Assembly (NCBI GenBank): GCA_033964015.1
Contig: CM066912.1
Coordinates: 32,225,086 to 32,289,085, forward strand
Origin: Scolanthus callimorphus
Lineage: Eukaryota > Cnidaria > Anthozoa > Actiniaria > Edwardsiidae
DNA length: 64,000 bases
Direction: 5' to 3'
Positions within the stretch are counted from its first letter, which is position 1; every line of letters starts with the position of its first letter. A model generated the notes under the pieces. The model did not search any database. It had not been told where the DNA came from and saw only the letters and a program-made list of their open reading frames with translations. Positions 12,057 to 23,876 of this stretch are shown here, piece after piece. Both the position numbers and the translations under genes were made by a program.

Positions 12057-14294
12057 ATGAACATGAACTACTGCAGCCTTCTTGGTCTGCTCGTCTCCAT
12101 CATCGTTGTTATCGAGGGAAACCCTGGATCTTCACAGGTATACAGCAGGGTTACACAAGAAAGCACCGATGAAATTCCATAACGTTTCAAGTACTTTTCC
12201 AGGACTGATATAAATCAAGGACTCGACTGACAAAAAACGAGAAACATAATAACTGGAAGTATGACAGCTGGCTCCAAAACTGCCACAAATGCAGGGGCGT
12301 AGCCAGCATTTATGAGAGGGGGGGTTCCAAAATTCAAAAAATAAAAAACTCCAATAGATCGGACGTGTTTTTTGCGCTCTCGCCACAGGAAACCCAGCCA
12401 AAAATATAATTGATCTCGGGGAAAAACTAGCGTTTGAAGAAATTTGCTACATTTTATTGGAGGCTTTTATTTGTTGTCTATTAAATATTTACAATTTTAG
12501 TAGGAAGTCGGTCCAGAACAGAGGCGAGGGGGGGTTCCGCAGAGGAGAGGGGGAGTTCCGGAACCCCTGGAACCCCCCCCCCCCCCCCCCCCCTGGCTAC
12601 GCCCCTGAAATGATGACGAGTGTCAACAGAACATGAATGAATCTAGTCATCTTTTTTGAAGATTCGATATATTTTTTGTATTTACACGATCAAAAAATGT
12701 ATGAGGTAAAACCCCTGGGGGGACTCCCCTATTTTAGGGCGGCGGTGCTCATCGGGAACGTTCGATTATACCCCTAAAAGGTACCAAACATGTGTCGCTA
12801 GTCGCTTAGTTAGTTTTGACCCCAAAATGGTACCAACAAGACGTATTTTCCCTAGTAATTTTCTCTCGTATTATTTTACGAGGGAAAATACGTCTGAAAT
12901 TCAGGCTACCAAACAAGTGAGATTTGCTTGATTTGCTAGAACGGACTTCTACCCGGCGTGTCGTCTCGAACCAAATCGAACTAAAAAGAGCTCGAAAGTG
13001 TGTGTTACACTCGCTCATCGAACTCTTTTGAGATCGAACCGGATCGAACTCTAGATCGTACGATCTTTCTCGGATCGTTCGATCCAGTTCGATAGTAATA
13101 AAACATGTCAGAATTCGGAACTACGCATATATATGCACTCTGTTCAGTGTTATCTAATCGGGAAACTATAAATTAGTCGGCTTCTAGTGTCTCGTAAATA
13201 GTATTTTCATTTATTGAAGTGATATAAACATGAACAAAATGGGACAAAACACAATCCACTGACTGGTGTTCTTCGGCTTTCGTAATGTAAATCTCAGAGT
13301 TCCTTCAGTATACCAACTACTTTAAAAGCCGGGCCTCGATCATTGCGACGTATATGTCTCCAATCCTTGTTTCAAAAGAGCAGTTGTGGTAGCCCTTAAT
13401 ATTGACACGGTTGTTGAAACTGCCAGGAAGATATCAGTTCATGTGGTGTGATAGCTACTTGATATAACAGGCTAATATAAATTCGTGTACGCCACAACAA
13501 TTACGTCACGTCACATCGGTAATTAATTTTATTGTTCGATCTGGTTCGATCCCCAGATTTTTGAGTGAGTACGATCCGGTTTGATCTCCAAAGGGCTCAA
13601 ACCAGATCGGACGATCCGAGGTTCGATTCGGTTCGATCTCCGAATGTTCGAGACGACACGCCGGGACTTCTAACAGGTACCTATCTGGGGAAAATTGCAA
13701 GTTTTCGAATTTTATCCCCTAAAAGGTACCAGAGGCCTGATTTTAAACCCTAAGAGGCACGACGAGCACCCATGCCCAAAAAATTGGGGAGTCCCCCCAG
13801 ATAAAAACATGAGGAAACGAAATTATGTGTCCGCTTCGTTTTTTGCCTTTTAGGGTCCGCCGCCGCCGCCCCTGGTATTATATCCCTCGGCTTAGCGTTA
13901 ACCTACTTTTTAGGAACCGGGTCCTGGACTTTTCAGTTTTTGTTTAGAATTCCAGGGCTTTCAAGAACGTCTTTTCAGAAAGTTTCTGTTTTGTCAGGTT
14001 ACCACCTTGATCTGTGAAGGAAACAAGGGATGGCTGCAGTGCAAACAAGGCCAAGCAATTCAAATCAAAAGCGTGTTCTGGGGCCGTGACGATCACATGA
14101 CTTGCCCTACGGCTCCTGTAGGCTTGAGAACGGATCGACTTTGCGAGTCCGGTGTAGACAATGCCATGGAGAAGGTCCTTGGGCAGTGTACAAACGAACA
14201 GGAGTGTGAGTTAGTCGCTTCCAACATCTTCTTCGATGACAATAGGTGTGGGAATGTTTATAAATACTTGAGGGTATCTTACGAGTGTCAGTGA
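12057..14294 (+). CDS. Secreted SUEL/rhamnose-binding lectin, gene 1
   Basis: Predicted small secreted carbohydrate-binding protein (about 125 aa) with one SUEL-type domain; such lectins bind L-rhamnose or D-galactose glycans. Exon 1 (12057-12137) encodes MNMNYC and a hydrophobic signal segment ending IVVIEG, then GSSQ and a gtatac donor. Exon 2 (13998-14294) follows a tttgtcag acceptor in phase 0. The domain has eight cysteines, the SVFWGR segment, CPTAP and the C-terminal CGNVYKYLRVSYEC typical of the family. The start ATG was chosen because the paralogue's upstream ATG is TTG here. The intron carries two transposon insertions (12292-12607 and 12714-13800). Paralogue at 25564-28368. Family call is strong; sugar specificity is unknown. 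Confidence 0.88.
12292..12607. mobile_element. MITE with caggggcgtagcca ends, in lectin 1 intron
   Basis: Left end caggggcgtagccag and right end ctggctacgcccctg are inverted repeats. A poly-C tract lies next to the right end. AAATG flanks both sides. The homologous intron of lectin 2 near 26490 has the uninterrupted sequence ccacaaatgaggg, i.e. an empty site. Confidence 0.85.
12714..13800. mobile_element. Poly-G element family A, copy 1, interrupted
   Basis: Starts ctggggggactccc and ends ggagtccccccag. Direct copies of cccctaaaaggtacc occur inside. It is split by the independent insertion at 12952-13665. The target duplication is imperfect (gtaaaacc versus ataaaaac). Confidence 0.8.
12952..13665. 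mobile_element. 714-bp TIR element nested in family A element
   Basis: Perfect 20-bp TIRs cccggcgtgtcgtctcgaac at both ends. ACTTCTA is duplicated at 12945-12951 and 13666-13672. Both subterminal regions are dense in gatcgaac/gttcgatc repeats. No transposase frame. Confidence 0.92.
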
Positions 14295-14434
14295 ACTGCT
14301 GGAGCTGAAGGAAAATCCCAGTGGCGCCACCATAATTTTTGGTCAGGGACAGACAGAAAGAACATTTATTAAACACGGTAGAAACATTCAGTTAAAACAA
14401 TTGGTGATGGAGATGGAGAAAACATCTAACTGCT

Positions 14435-15127
14435 CAGGTGTGTTAAGGCCTGACTTGAAAGAAGGTGGGGCTTATACGCGGATTCTTAAGGCAAAAAGCA
14501 GTTTTTGCAAATAACTACATTAGCAAAATAGCTACCGAAATGGAACTTGGTATGAGTAACACGTCCCCGGACCTTAACGGTTCCATGCATTTAGTTGCCA
14601 TGGAGACACAATTTTATAGTATCTGTAAGTACCGTTTAAAATTTACTTTAAATCAAAACGGGGAAAACTTTCTGCCGATTTTCCTACTTTTTGACCCTAA
14701 ATTCGTAATGATCTTCATGAACTTCTGCATTAGATAGCGTTTTTTAATCGTGTCCAGGGTCACGTGATCGTGAGAACTGTCGCCCTAGCAACCAAGTTTC
14801 TCTTCTATCTCCGCTAATTTTCAAGGTGGTCAGCCTTTTAAAAGACGCTATATTGAAGGAAACAATGCAGTAAGGGAAAATTCCATCGTATTTTCAGAAT
14901 AGGATGAGGTTTTCTGTTCCCCATTTTAAGTTTTGTCCCAAAAAAGGAAAAATAAGGTGCATGCTACTTAATTTGATTGTCATGGAAACATCAACTGTCA
15001 CAATTTTGCTAGTACTGGAATGAACATTGATGCAAAGTTTCATTGCTGTAGCTATTTTCGTATTCGAGATATTGGCAAACTTTTTTCTGCCCGCGTATAA
15101 GCCACAAGTCAGGCCATAACACACCTG
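14435..15127. mobile_element. 0.7-kb TIR element downstream of lectin 1
   Basis: Ends caggtgtgttaaggcctgac and the near-complement at 15105-15127, followed inward by gcttatacgcgg on both sides. No coding potential recognised. Confidence 0.8.
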
Positions 15128-15530
15128 TACAATTTTGGTGAAAATGGATAGGCCTCAATAGAAGCAATAGAAACATCGTACCGTTTTGAGTTATCATCAT
15201 TTATCGTTAACCAAGAGTTCGAAAGTGCTGTCGTTTTTATGGCAAATCCGCGCGGGTTGCCTGTGGTGTTCAAAACGTGTCTCAGGCCCCTCGGCGGGGG
15301 GTAAAAACAAAATGGAGACCAAGAGAACGTTGCTTCTCGAGTATCTGCAAGTTTTGGTCAATTTTCCTACTTTTTTCGCTAAGATGTGAGGAAAAGTACT
15401 TACAGTCCTTCCAAATAAGGTAAGGGGGAATTTCCTAATAAGGAAGTTTTGCAACGTCGGCAAAACGACAGTTTTTGGCAAAATTTTCTTGATATGATAA
15501 TTAAGAGTGAACAACTCCGATACAGTATTC

Positions 15531-15801
15531 GTGAGAGATCCTTTGTACAGACCTAGTTATTTTTAGAACTGCTTTTCTCGCTGAATTATAATGCTATTGT
15601 TTTTGTAGCCAATCAAATTCATAGCTCATTAAAACTTTGGTATTTACAACCGCTCAACCGATACGCACTCTTGCGAGACTGTATTCTTTAATTAGGCCTA
15701 TTGTTTTCTGCCTTTGTTGTTCTCTGGCGTGACCTCAGGGGATGTAGAGAAGACTAAGTAGCAATCTAAAAATAACTAGGTTTGTCTAAAGGTTCTCTCA
15801 C
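15531..15801. mobile_element. Short palindromic MITE
   Basis: Arms gtgagagatcctttg...acctagttatttttaga and the inverse near-copy ending at 15801. About 270 bp, non-coding. Confidence 0.75.
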
Positions 15802-15870
15802 GCCCTATTATCATGTTGTACACTCTTATTTATGTACTCTTGCGTTAACGAGATATAAGGGTCGAATCAG

Positions 15871-16776
15871 GTCACGTGACCTACCTATCGACCTATCCAC
15901 CAGCTAAGACGCCACTATATAGAACCCGAAAATAGAAATATTATTAGCCATTAACTTTTTTTAAAAGGAGTGAAACTCACCGAGAATTTTTAGACGTGAA
16001 AATGTCACGTGACTGGACACGTGACCAGTGTATCAGCCCAAATTTCATACTAAAACATTTCACTGGATTAATGCTAGCTATCCTGAAAATTTCATGCTTT
16101 ATCATTAATAATTAGCATATATTAATAATTAGATATTTGAAAATTTGTCATTTTCTTCATTTTCTAGGCTGCAGGCCTTAATACACTTGAGCTTTTTCTC
16201 AATTCAGTATAAAGGGGTACCTTTACCTAATTTTACTATATGTAAGGCCAACTCAGTGCGTTTAAGGCATGGCTCTAAACTGTTTTGCCTGAAAAAGGGG
16301 ATTATTCGTCATAACTAATGTTCTATACTGTGGATCATCATCAAAATTGGTCAGTACAATAATTTCAACAAGAGCTATATTTTGATATATTTTGTTGCCA
16401 TGGAAACGCTAATCACGTGACTCAGTGGCGGCCATCTTGGATTTTATACTTACGCCCTCTGAGGACAGCCATGGAAAGGTGAAATTGAAAGGTTATCACA
16501 TTTAGATACAGGGAATCTACCTTAAAATGAAGCTAATTGGATAAGTCGTATAACTTCAGTTAAAAAAGATATATATATTTTTTTGTATTTTGAAATATAT
16601 AATATTTTGAAAAACTGTCTTTATTAAAACATTATCCTAGATATCCAATTAGGTTTACAGAAAGATCAATGCTACTAACATTTTGCTAAAAAGAAATTTC
16701 TGATTATTATCTTCTTTCCATACCTTCACGGGCGCTAAAAGTTAAATCCAAGATGGCGGACGGTGAGTCACGTGAC
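15871..16776. promoter_or_regulatory. Cluster of CACGTG palindromes
   Basis: Full GTCACGTGAC palindromes occur at 15871-15880, 16004-16013 and 16767-16776, with further CACGTG sites at 16018 and 16414. This 10-mer is the consensus for bHLH-Zip factors of the USF/MITF/TFEB type (CLEAR-like). No gene start is recognised nearby. The two rightmost sites are arms of a palindromic element. Confidence 0.45.
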
Positions 16777-16920
16777 ATCGTTACCATAGCAACAGCAACT
16801 TTATCGTAATCAGAATTCCAAAATAAGTTTAAGGCCCAAGTTTGAAAGATTTTCGTTGAAAAATAACGAAGTTACCAAAAAGCGGCCCTGGTGTTAGAGC
16901 CATGCCTTAAACTCATTGAG
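16250..16920. mobile_element. Palindromic element carrying E-boxes and aagatggcgg motifs
   Basis: TIR gtttaaggcatggctctaaa at the left is mirrored at 16891-16912. Inner arms hold catggaaacgctaatcacgtgact...gccatcttggattt and its inverse. A related fragment (gccatggtaacgatgtcacg) is at 27325-27350. Confidence 0.8.
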
Positions 16921-16929
16921 AAGGGGTCC

Positions 16930-17190
16930 AGAGAGTATGGGTGGAGCATAGACATACGCATAGACATAGAATTAGACTGTGTTAATTGGTACCTTTGTTA
17001 GTGGATAGTAAATATTGATAAATTAAATAAACTATTTAATGTGAGTCTAGTGGTGCTTAGTGATGAGGCCGGTTCTCCACCACCCTGTCTCCATACTGAG
17101 CACTCCCACTTATTTAGACACGAGGCGACATGTATCTCTTGCCTTTGCCACTCTGCATTAAAATAATATATAGATTTAGCCACTGGCTAA
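16930..17190. repeat. Dispersed repeat, ggggtccagagag family, copy 1
   Basis: Shares ggggtccagagag, agacatagaatta, ttggataaattaaat-like blocks, gtgagtctagtggtg and ctctgcattaaaataat with copies at 28765-29045 and 37505-37735. Non-coding. Confidence 0.75.
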
Positions 17191-17798
17191 AAGCGGAGCT
17201 CCCGGTTGCATCTTTTTTTGTTAACGGACGCGCAGTATTTTCCCGCCGAAATGAAATACGGTTTTTGGGTTGCCTGTGGTAGGGGCGCGCCGGCACGGAC
17301 GCGCCCCCGATACCCAAATGGGAATGCCGCTGAACCATGAAAAATGAAGTCGATCGTATACTGGAGTTCTATTGTATTCTTCCTGCGATACCTATGGTGC
17401 TCCGCTCTGCGGCCTTTGGCCGCTAAGGAGCTCCGCTAATAACGCATCATCTTCCCCCCCTGAATTTGAATATAAGAGAGATAAAGAAAGGAAAAACACT
17501 GGTGGAAGCAAAATGCTGGCAAGACTACTCGCCTCTAAACTGTGGGTAAAATAATGGAAAGGAAAACTAGAACCATAATAGATAAAATACTCACAGTCCA
17601 TAAGCGTCTGCTATTTCGTTACACGCGCGTTCTGACGTAAAGCGGTATTAACGAAGCGAATTTACGCATATTAGACCTCGTGGAGATTTTAGAATTTCCA
17701 AGCACCTACATATTAGTAAAACTGCCAAGTTTCAGATCAAAATGTTTTTAAATTGCGACAATACGGCTTATCAAAGTTTGCAGTTCCAACGGTTTTGC

Positions 17799-18167
17799 CC
17801 CCGGCGAGGGGGGGACATATTTTAGGGGCGGGGGTGCTCGTCGGGAACTTTTGATTTTACCCCTAAAAGGTACCTAAAATGGGGTCGCTCAGTTGATTTT
17901 AACCCCTAAAAGGTACCAAAAAACGTATTTCCCTCGTAATTTTCTCGCGTATTTTTTTACGAGGGAAAATACGTCTAAAATTCAGGCTACCAACAAGTGT
18001 GATTTGCTTGATTTGCTAGAACGGACCTCTAACAGGTACCTATCTGGAAAAAATTACACGTTTTCGAATTTTACCCCCTAAAGGGTACCAGAGGCCTGAT
18101 TTTAAACCCTAAAAGGCACGACGAGCACCCCCGCCCAAAAATATGGGAGTCCCCCCCCCCCCCCCTC
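17799..18167. mobile_element. Poly-G element family A, copy 2 (complete)
   Basis: Starts cccggcgaggggggg and ends gggagtc plus poly-C and ctc. About five copies of the ccctaaaaggtacc motif lie inside. Flanks ggttttgc and ggttttttttgc suggest a target duplication altered by T-run expansion. Confidence 0.8.
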
Positions 18168-18760
18168 GGTTTTTTTTGCATATTTAAGATTCCTTTGGTT
18201 GAGCTGTTTTGCACCGATCATAGGGCGATTAGCATGGACTTCACTAAAAAAAAATTATCGGCTCGTGATTATCGGATGACTCTGAAAGTTGGTCAGTGCA
18301 TGGGGAAACATTCGTTCCGGCCTCTGCCGTCGTGGTTTTTAGGATGTTTCGAAAATTCTGTCTTTCAAAGCGCTCGGTGGAGGCCTCCGTTAAAGAAGTT
18401 GCCTGCCTTCTCTCTTTTCTATGTCTCTCTGGGTAAGTGACTAATTATAAAGTTCCTTTAAACCCCAAAATACCGTCCAAAACACGAAAATAATGACACA
18501 AATATTATTATTTACTACTTCTGCAAGCTTTATTGAGAACAACAATTCACACAAGAGCTTTTTAGGCTGGTTCGCCTGTGCCCGGGCTGGAAATTCGCGC
18601 CCATGCTGTCTTATATCCAGCGTAAAAGCCAAATGACATGCGCTTTAGATGGCGCTGGGACTTGAAACAGCCCGGGCTGAAATGCCACATATAATCACTA
18701 CAAAAAATCAGCCCGATTACCTTGCTGAAACCTCAGCCCGGGCTGAAATTCTCCATGTAA

Positions 18761-19578
18761 GGCTGCATTCATTATGTATACTACAGGGGGGGGGGGGGGG
18801 GCAGAGGATTTTGAGGGGGGATCTCAAAATTTAGCAAATGGAAAAGGGGGGATGTCAAGTTTTTTTCATAACATGAAGGGGGGATGCATATTTTTGTTAG
18901 GTATTATCTATATTTTAAACACCGAGTTTGAACCTCGACATGAAGAAATATCACTTGCACTACTATTCTCGTGTATTTACCCTCTTTTAACTGATATGTT
19001 GAAAATAGCTGCGCGCTTCGCGCGCATAAAGACTTATAAACTTTAAAAATTCTTGCCTTCTTGCTTTACCACAATTCCTCGTCCTCTTCAGTGACTTTTG
19101 TCTGCCAGACAAAAACACCTTTGGACTTTTGATTAATAGTCTTGTAGCTTTATGTCAAAATTGCTGCGCGCTTCGCGCGCACAACGGAAAACAAACAAAC
19201 AATCAAATACAAAATAAATGATATTCAGTCTATGTAGTAAGGTTTCAATAGAGAAGCGCACCAGAACACTTGGTAGAAAGTCACTACACACAATAGAGTA
19301 CAGCCACCTAGGATTTTTATTTGCATTTTTACGCTTTGTATTTTTTATCATTGAGCCTTGCTCTCATCTTTTGAAAAAATGTTATTGACGCGACCCTACC
19401 TCGACATATAAATTGAAAAAATGTGGGGGGGGGGGGGGGCAGGTTTTTTCCTTTTGACCAAGAGGGGGGATTCGTAAAAAATATGTTGTGCCTTGGGGGA
19501 TCTGAAAATTTTGCATTGTCAAAAAAAAATCCTCTGCCCCCCCCCCCCCCCCCCGTAGCATACATAATGAATGCAGCC
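18761..19578. mobile_element. 818-bp TIR element with TAA duplication and poly-G/C tracts
   Basis: TIR ggctgcattcattatgtata is mirrored at 19557-19578. TAA is present at 18758-18760 and 19579-19581. Poly-G follows the left TIR and poly-C precedes the right TIR. Arms also share gcagaggatttt. No transposase seen; the TWA-type target suggests PIF/Harbinger mobilisation. Confidence 0.82.
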
Positions 19579-19584
19579 TAATCG

Positions 19585-19707
19585 GCCCCTAAAAGGTACT
19601 CTATCTGGAAAAATTACAAGTTTTCGAATTTTACCCCCTAAAAGGTACCAGAGGCCTGATTTTAAACCCTAAAAGGTACGACGAGCACCCCCCGCCCCCT
19701 CCCCGGG
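19585..19707. mobile_element. Poly-G element family A fragment
   Basis: Only the right half is present (taaaaggtacc motifs, acgagcacccccg, ccccgggg end). It abuts the 818-bp element. Confidence 0.7.
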
Positions 19708-19709
19708 GT

Positions 19710-20780
19710 TTTCGCTTAGTACTGCACAAAAAGACCGAACGGAATAGTTGCGTGACTGGAAGAAAATATGGTAGCCCAAGAGAAACTATTTATAAAACGA
19801 TGCGCGTCAGTTCTGCTTGACGTTCTAAGTCAGTGGGCTGAGGACAAGAGAGCATAAAAGTTGACAAGGTTAATAGACCAAGAACATTCTTCACACAACT
19901 AAAAGCCGCCGTTTCACATTTCAAGGTAGGTATCCTCATATACCTTATTCACAAGTCAGTTCAAAGATAGCATGTACAGAATTAAGTTCGTAGGATCAAC
20001 ACCAATCTAGAGAGTCAAATTTTTTTTCTGATTTACACTTGTTTATTATATTACAGCACACGCAACCGCTTCGCGTTCGCATTCAATGATAATTTAATTA
20101 TTAATTATTCGGAAACCCCCGCGGAAACCATATAAGCGACGCGAAAACTTTTTTGCACGCTCACGTTTTCAAAGACCACGCCACTAAGTCTCCCATTTAC
20201 ACACTCAATAATCTAAATACTCGCAACGTAAAATGTACAGTGGCGGTTGCAGATCCTTTAAAAAGGGTGGTGGCTAGTCCACAGGTAGAAAGGATATACT
20301 ACAGATTTCAGACCAAGGCGGCGTCTATCTAAACAGTATGAGTGTAACGATTTATAATTGAACTCCAATGTCTTACAAACACTTCTCAATTACAAGCAAT
20401 AACATATAGATTTGCGAGATGTACGATAAGCAATTCGGCTGAATTTACAGGGGTTTTGCGATGAATACGAACGAAATGCGACTTGAAATACGAATTTGTT
20501 GTGCGAAGGAAAAACTGTTGTGCGAACTAGTAAACACGTGCTATACCATAATAATATTGTCACAGGTCCATTCTCCTGGGCGCCCGACACAGGCGCCCCG
20601 CGCGGGTTCTAACAATGAGAATCAAAGAGCTCTGTGAGCTAGCTCATTCTTAAATGAGACCTGCAATACAGTTTTTAAAGTCACCCTTAAAAACGAGCAG
20701 CTTTACCAAAATGGTGCTCAGAATGAAAAGGGCATGGTAATTTCAGTTAAAATTCAGACTTTCAGGACTCTACAATACAT
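19710..20780. other. Intergenic, nothing recognised
   Basis: No supported gene, RNA or clear inverted repeat was seen in this stretch. Confidence 0.5.
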
Positions 20781-20787
20781 ATATTGA

Positions 20788-21118
20788 CCGGGGGGGGGGG
20801 GACTCCCATATTTTTGGGGCAGGGAAATTTGCAAATGTGTCTTCACGCAAACGTGGTGTATACGGGCCATGCTCTGCATTATATTTTATGTGGCGTTATT
20901 TTCTGTAACTGCGACATTGTAACTGCCAGTCGATAGTTATTATAACTGGTGTTGTAGTTCCGCAAAACCCGACGCGCTTTAGATGAAAAAACCAAAATTC
21001 CCCACCCCCTTCCCCGGGGAAAAACAAATCCCGACCCCGGGGCCAGCAAAATTTTCAAAATTCCCCACCCCAGGGAAGGCAGTGGTGTGCAAATGCCCCA
21101 CGGTGTCCGGGGGGGGGG
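20788..21118. repeat. Segment bounded by two poly-G tracts
   Basis: Begins ccgggggg...gactcccatattttt like families A and C. The right boundary is a poly-G rather than a poly-C tract, so it is not a simple TIR element. Contains aattccccacccc repeats. Possibly a rearranged relative. Confidence 0.45.
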
Positions 21119-21280
21119 GGGGGATGGTCACCACTGGAATTGACTGATACATTAGTGGAGCTTTTGATCTATTTTTGTTTCGAATACAAGAAACACATTG
21201 AAAACTTTGGGTGCTTTATATAGCTAGTCGTCATATTCAGATATGTCAGTAAAGTTTCAATTTAAAGTCACTTTCTTTGT

Positions 21281-21600
21281 TTGGTTCATCATCATATCAT
21301 CATCATCATAAGCTTTATTAAAAATCAATAAACAATCATGGTGTCGCATTCATCATCAGATGCTCTTCCAGCGAGCCATAGAAAAACTAGCTACTAACCT
21401 ATACTATCTATCTAAACTAACTTTAAAATAATTTATATCCCTAATTTTCTTACAGTCACCCGGAAGGCCGTTCCACATACCAGCCCCTCTGTAATTTCCC
21501 CTTAAAGCATGGGTGTGAATACTAGACGTAGCCCGAAAGAGATTACAAATGCTATTTGGAAAAAGGTTATGGATGGATTTGAACATACTCTGACTGCAAG
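21281..21600 (-). pseudogene. Non-LTR retrotransposon (LINE) 3' remnant
   Basis: The minus-strand frame reads LFRATSSIHTHALRGN then GMWNGLP and FKVSLDR, the pattern seen at the extreme C terminus of LINE reverse transcriptases (WNxLP...F). It is followed downstream by aataaagctt and a (atg)n tail. Only about 60 codons remain. Confidence 0.6.
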
Positions 21601-21843
21601 TTGATTTTTGCGTCTATTCTCTAAAGAGGACCATCCAAGATCAGATAAAATATCAGACGACCTAGCATTATAATCGCTAAATGTAATAAGCCTACCCGCC
21701 CGATTTCCCCCCGTGGCGCGTCTCCCTCTCTCCTGGTAACTCGACACCGTAAACAAACCGAAGCGCGCCGCCGCGGGAAAAAAAAACATTTCTCTCGATT
21801 TACGGACGTTCCCTCGGCCGAAGAAGGGGCTGCAAGCAGTCTA

Positions 21844-21905
21844 TTCTTTGTGTCGGTCACGCAACTCTTGGGGAGGCCGAGGCGTTGCGTGACCGACACA
21901 AAGAA
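21844..21905. repeat. Perfect short palindrome in GC-rich stretch
   Basis: Arms ttctttgtgtcggtcacgca and inverse complement around a short centre. It sits in a CpG-rich block (about 21690-22000) without a recognisable exon. Confidence 0.7.
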
Positions 21906-22549
21906 CGGGCTGCGAGGCGCGAAAAGAAACCCAGAGAAACAGAGGAGAAAGCAGCGAGAAGTTCAACGAGCATTTTCTGCGCGGCCCAAATCTCGCCCGA
22001 GTTTGTCGTCCTATAAAAATTTATCGGGAACGCTTGCTACGCAGGCTACGAGTGAGACTATTAAGACAGGCAAACGGAGTTGTTGAATTTTCCTTTACAT
22101 TTGCCTTTACTTTAGGACTTCCGGCGGAACTTTAAGTTAATATACAGTTTTTGGAGACTGGAAATCTGATGCCTATGGTTATCGATTAAGTTACGTTGCG
22201 TGTCGGTTAGGCCGAATAACTAACTTAGCGGCGCGTCACTTGAACAGGGAGCATACACAACGGATCCGCTCTTCGTACAAACCGGTAAGCAAAAAATTAA
22301 GGTATTTAGTAATCTAGATAAACAATTCAAAGTGTGCTTCGAGTAGTTTTTTAGCTGTATTTTCAGGGTGATTCCTGAAGTTTTGCTAGCTGAATAACGA
22401 ACCCATTTCAATCGATTTATTACACACAAAAACTCATCGGTTTACACAATACTATCCTATCGCTCATGGTCCGTGCCATATTCCGTATCTTTATCCCGTG
22501 TGTTAAGAGGTGGCAGAAATCCTATAGAGAATAATATGGGCGCGCGGAG

Positions 22550-22662
22550 ATATGGAATTTATCTTCAAGTGTTCATATTGATATCGAACGAGTGAGCGCA
22601 GCGAACGTATGCGAGTGAGATATCAAATGTGAACACTCGAAGATAAATTCCATATCTCCAAG
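22550..22662. repeat. Hairpin repeat
   Basis: Arms ggagatatggaatttatctt and inverse complement, with gtgttca/tgaacac blocks. A diverged copy is near 54300-54400. Confidence 0.7.
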
Positions 22663-22760
22663 CGTCCATGTATTATTCTGTTTATTACATAAACAAGAAA
22701 CACTGCCATGCTCCAGGGAGAACAATACCATGCATAAATTTGTCAGAGTATTGGACTAGT

Positions 22761-23418
22761 ATGATTTACCCCTAAAAGGTAACTAAAATGGCGTCGCTTA
22801 GTTGATTTTGACCCCCAAAAGCCCGGGGAGGGCACTCTAAAGTTAAAATGCTAGGGGTGACCGTCGGGAAACTCGAATTTTGACCCTAAAAAATACCTGG
22901 TCGGAAAAAATTTCCACCCTAAAAAATACCCCTCAGTCTGAAAATACCCCAAAAAATACCAACAATTTTGACAGATTAAATTTTATTCTGGCCGTTTATT
23001 TAATATACATCAAATGTATCCTCTCGACTTTCAAAAAAACACTGTCTTATTTGCGTGAGAACCCCCTAAAAAATACTAGATCGCCGATTTCAACCCCTAA
23101 AAAATACGACGGTCACCCCTAGCATTCGAATATAGGGAGTCCCCCCCCCCCCCCCCCGGGCCCAAAAGGTACCAACAAGACGTATTTTCCCTCGTAATTT
23201 TCTCTTGTATTTTTTCTGAGCGAAAATACGTCTGAAATTCAGGCTTCAAACAAGCGTGATTTGCTTGACTTGCTAGAACGGACCCCTAACGGGTACCTAT
23301 CTGTAAAAAAAAATGCAAGTTTTCAAATTTTACCCCTAAAAGGTACCAGAGGCCTAACTTTAAACCCTAAAGATACGACGAGCACCCCCGCCCAAAAAAT
23401 ATGGGAGTCCCGCCCCGG
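22761..23418. mobile_element. Poly-G element family A, interrupted copy
   Basis: Left part 22761-22821 and right part 23161-23418 carry the taaaaggtacc motifs and end gggagtcccgccccggg. The gap between them is a family B insertion. Confidence 0.85.
22822..23160. mobile_element. Poly-G element family B, complete, inserted in family A
   Basis: Begins cccggggagggcactc and ends gggagtc plus poly-C and ggg. CCCAAAAG is perfectly duplicated at 22814-22821 and 23161-23168. Internal motif variant is ccctaaaaaatacc, about seven copies. A truncated relative is at 63237-63474. Confidence 0.92.
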
Positions 23419-23741
23419 GCAGAAATTCCTGTAAAACACTGAGGTTTACATTCCACTAATAGTTTCTAAAATATAACAATTTAGTCAAATCACACTAGTG
23501 GTCTATTGTCAATGCTGCGTTCTAATCGGTTGAGCTACTGGTAGGCTATAAGTTATAGCCTAGCTACTAGTAGCGAAAAGTGTCGGATTTGAAAGCCAGA
23601 AAATGGCAAATGACCAGACCAGAAAACGATTTTGGCTATTCAAATTGACCTACTAGTGTGATTTGACTAAAACAATTATTCCTCTCGCTATTGACTCAGA
23701 GCCCATTCCATTCGGGCTCGAGGAATAATTGTTAAATGATA

Positions 23742-23876
23742 GTTGATGTTCGCGGGCGTAAATATGTTTCGGGCCCGACTAGACTCAGGCCATGCCCGAG
23801 CGCAGCGAGTGTTAAAATGAGCACTGAGAAGGGCCCAAAACATATTTACGCCCAAGAACATCAACTACATTACTAT
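23742..23876. repeat. Hairpin repeat
   Basis: Arms agttgatgttcgcgggcgta...cgggccc and inverse near-complement. Outer flanks aattattcctc/gaggaataatt form a second smaller palindrome just to the left. Confidence 0.7.
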
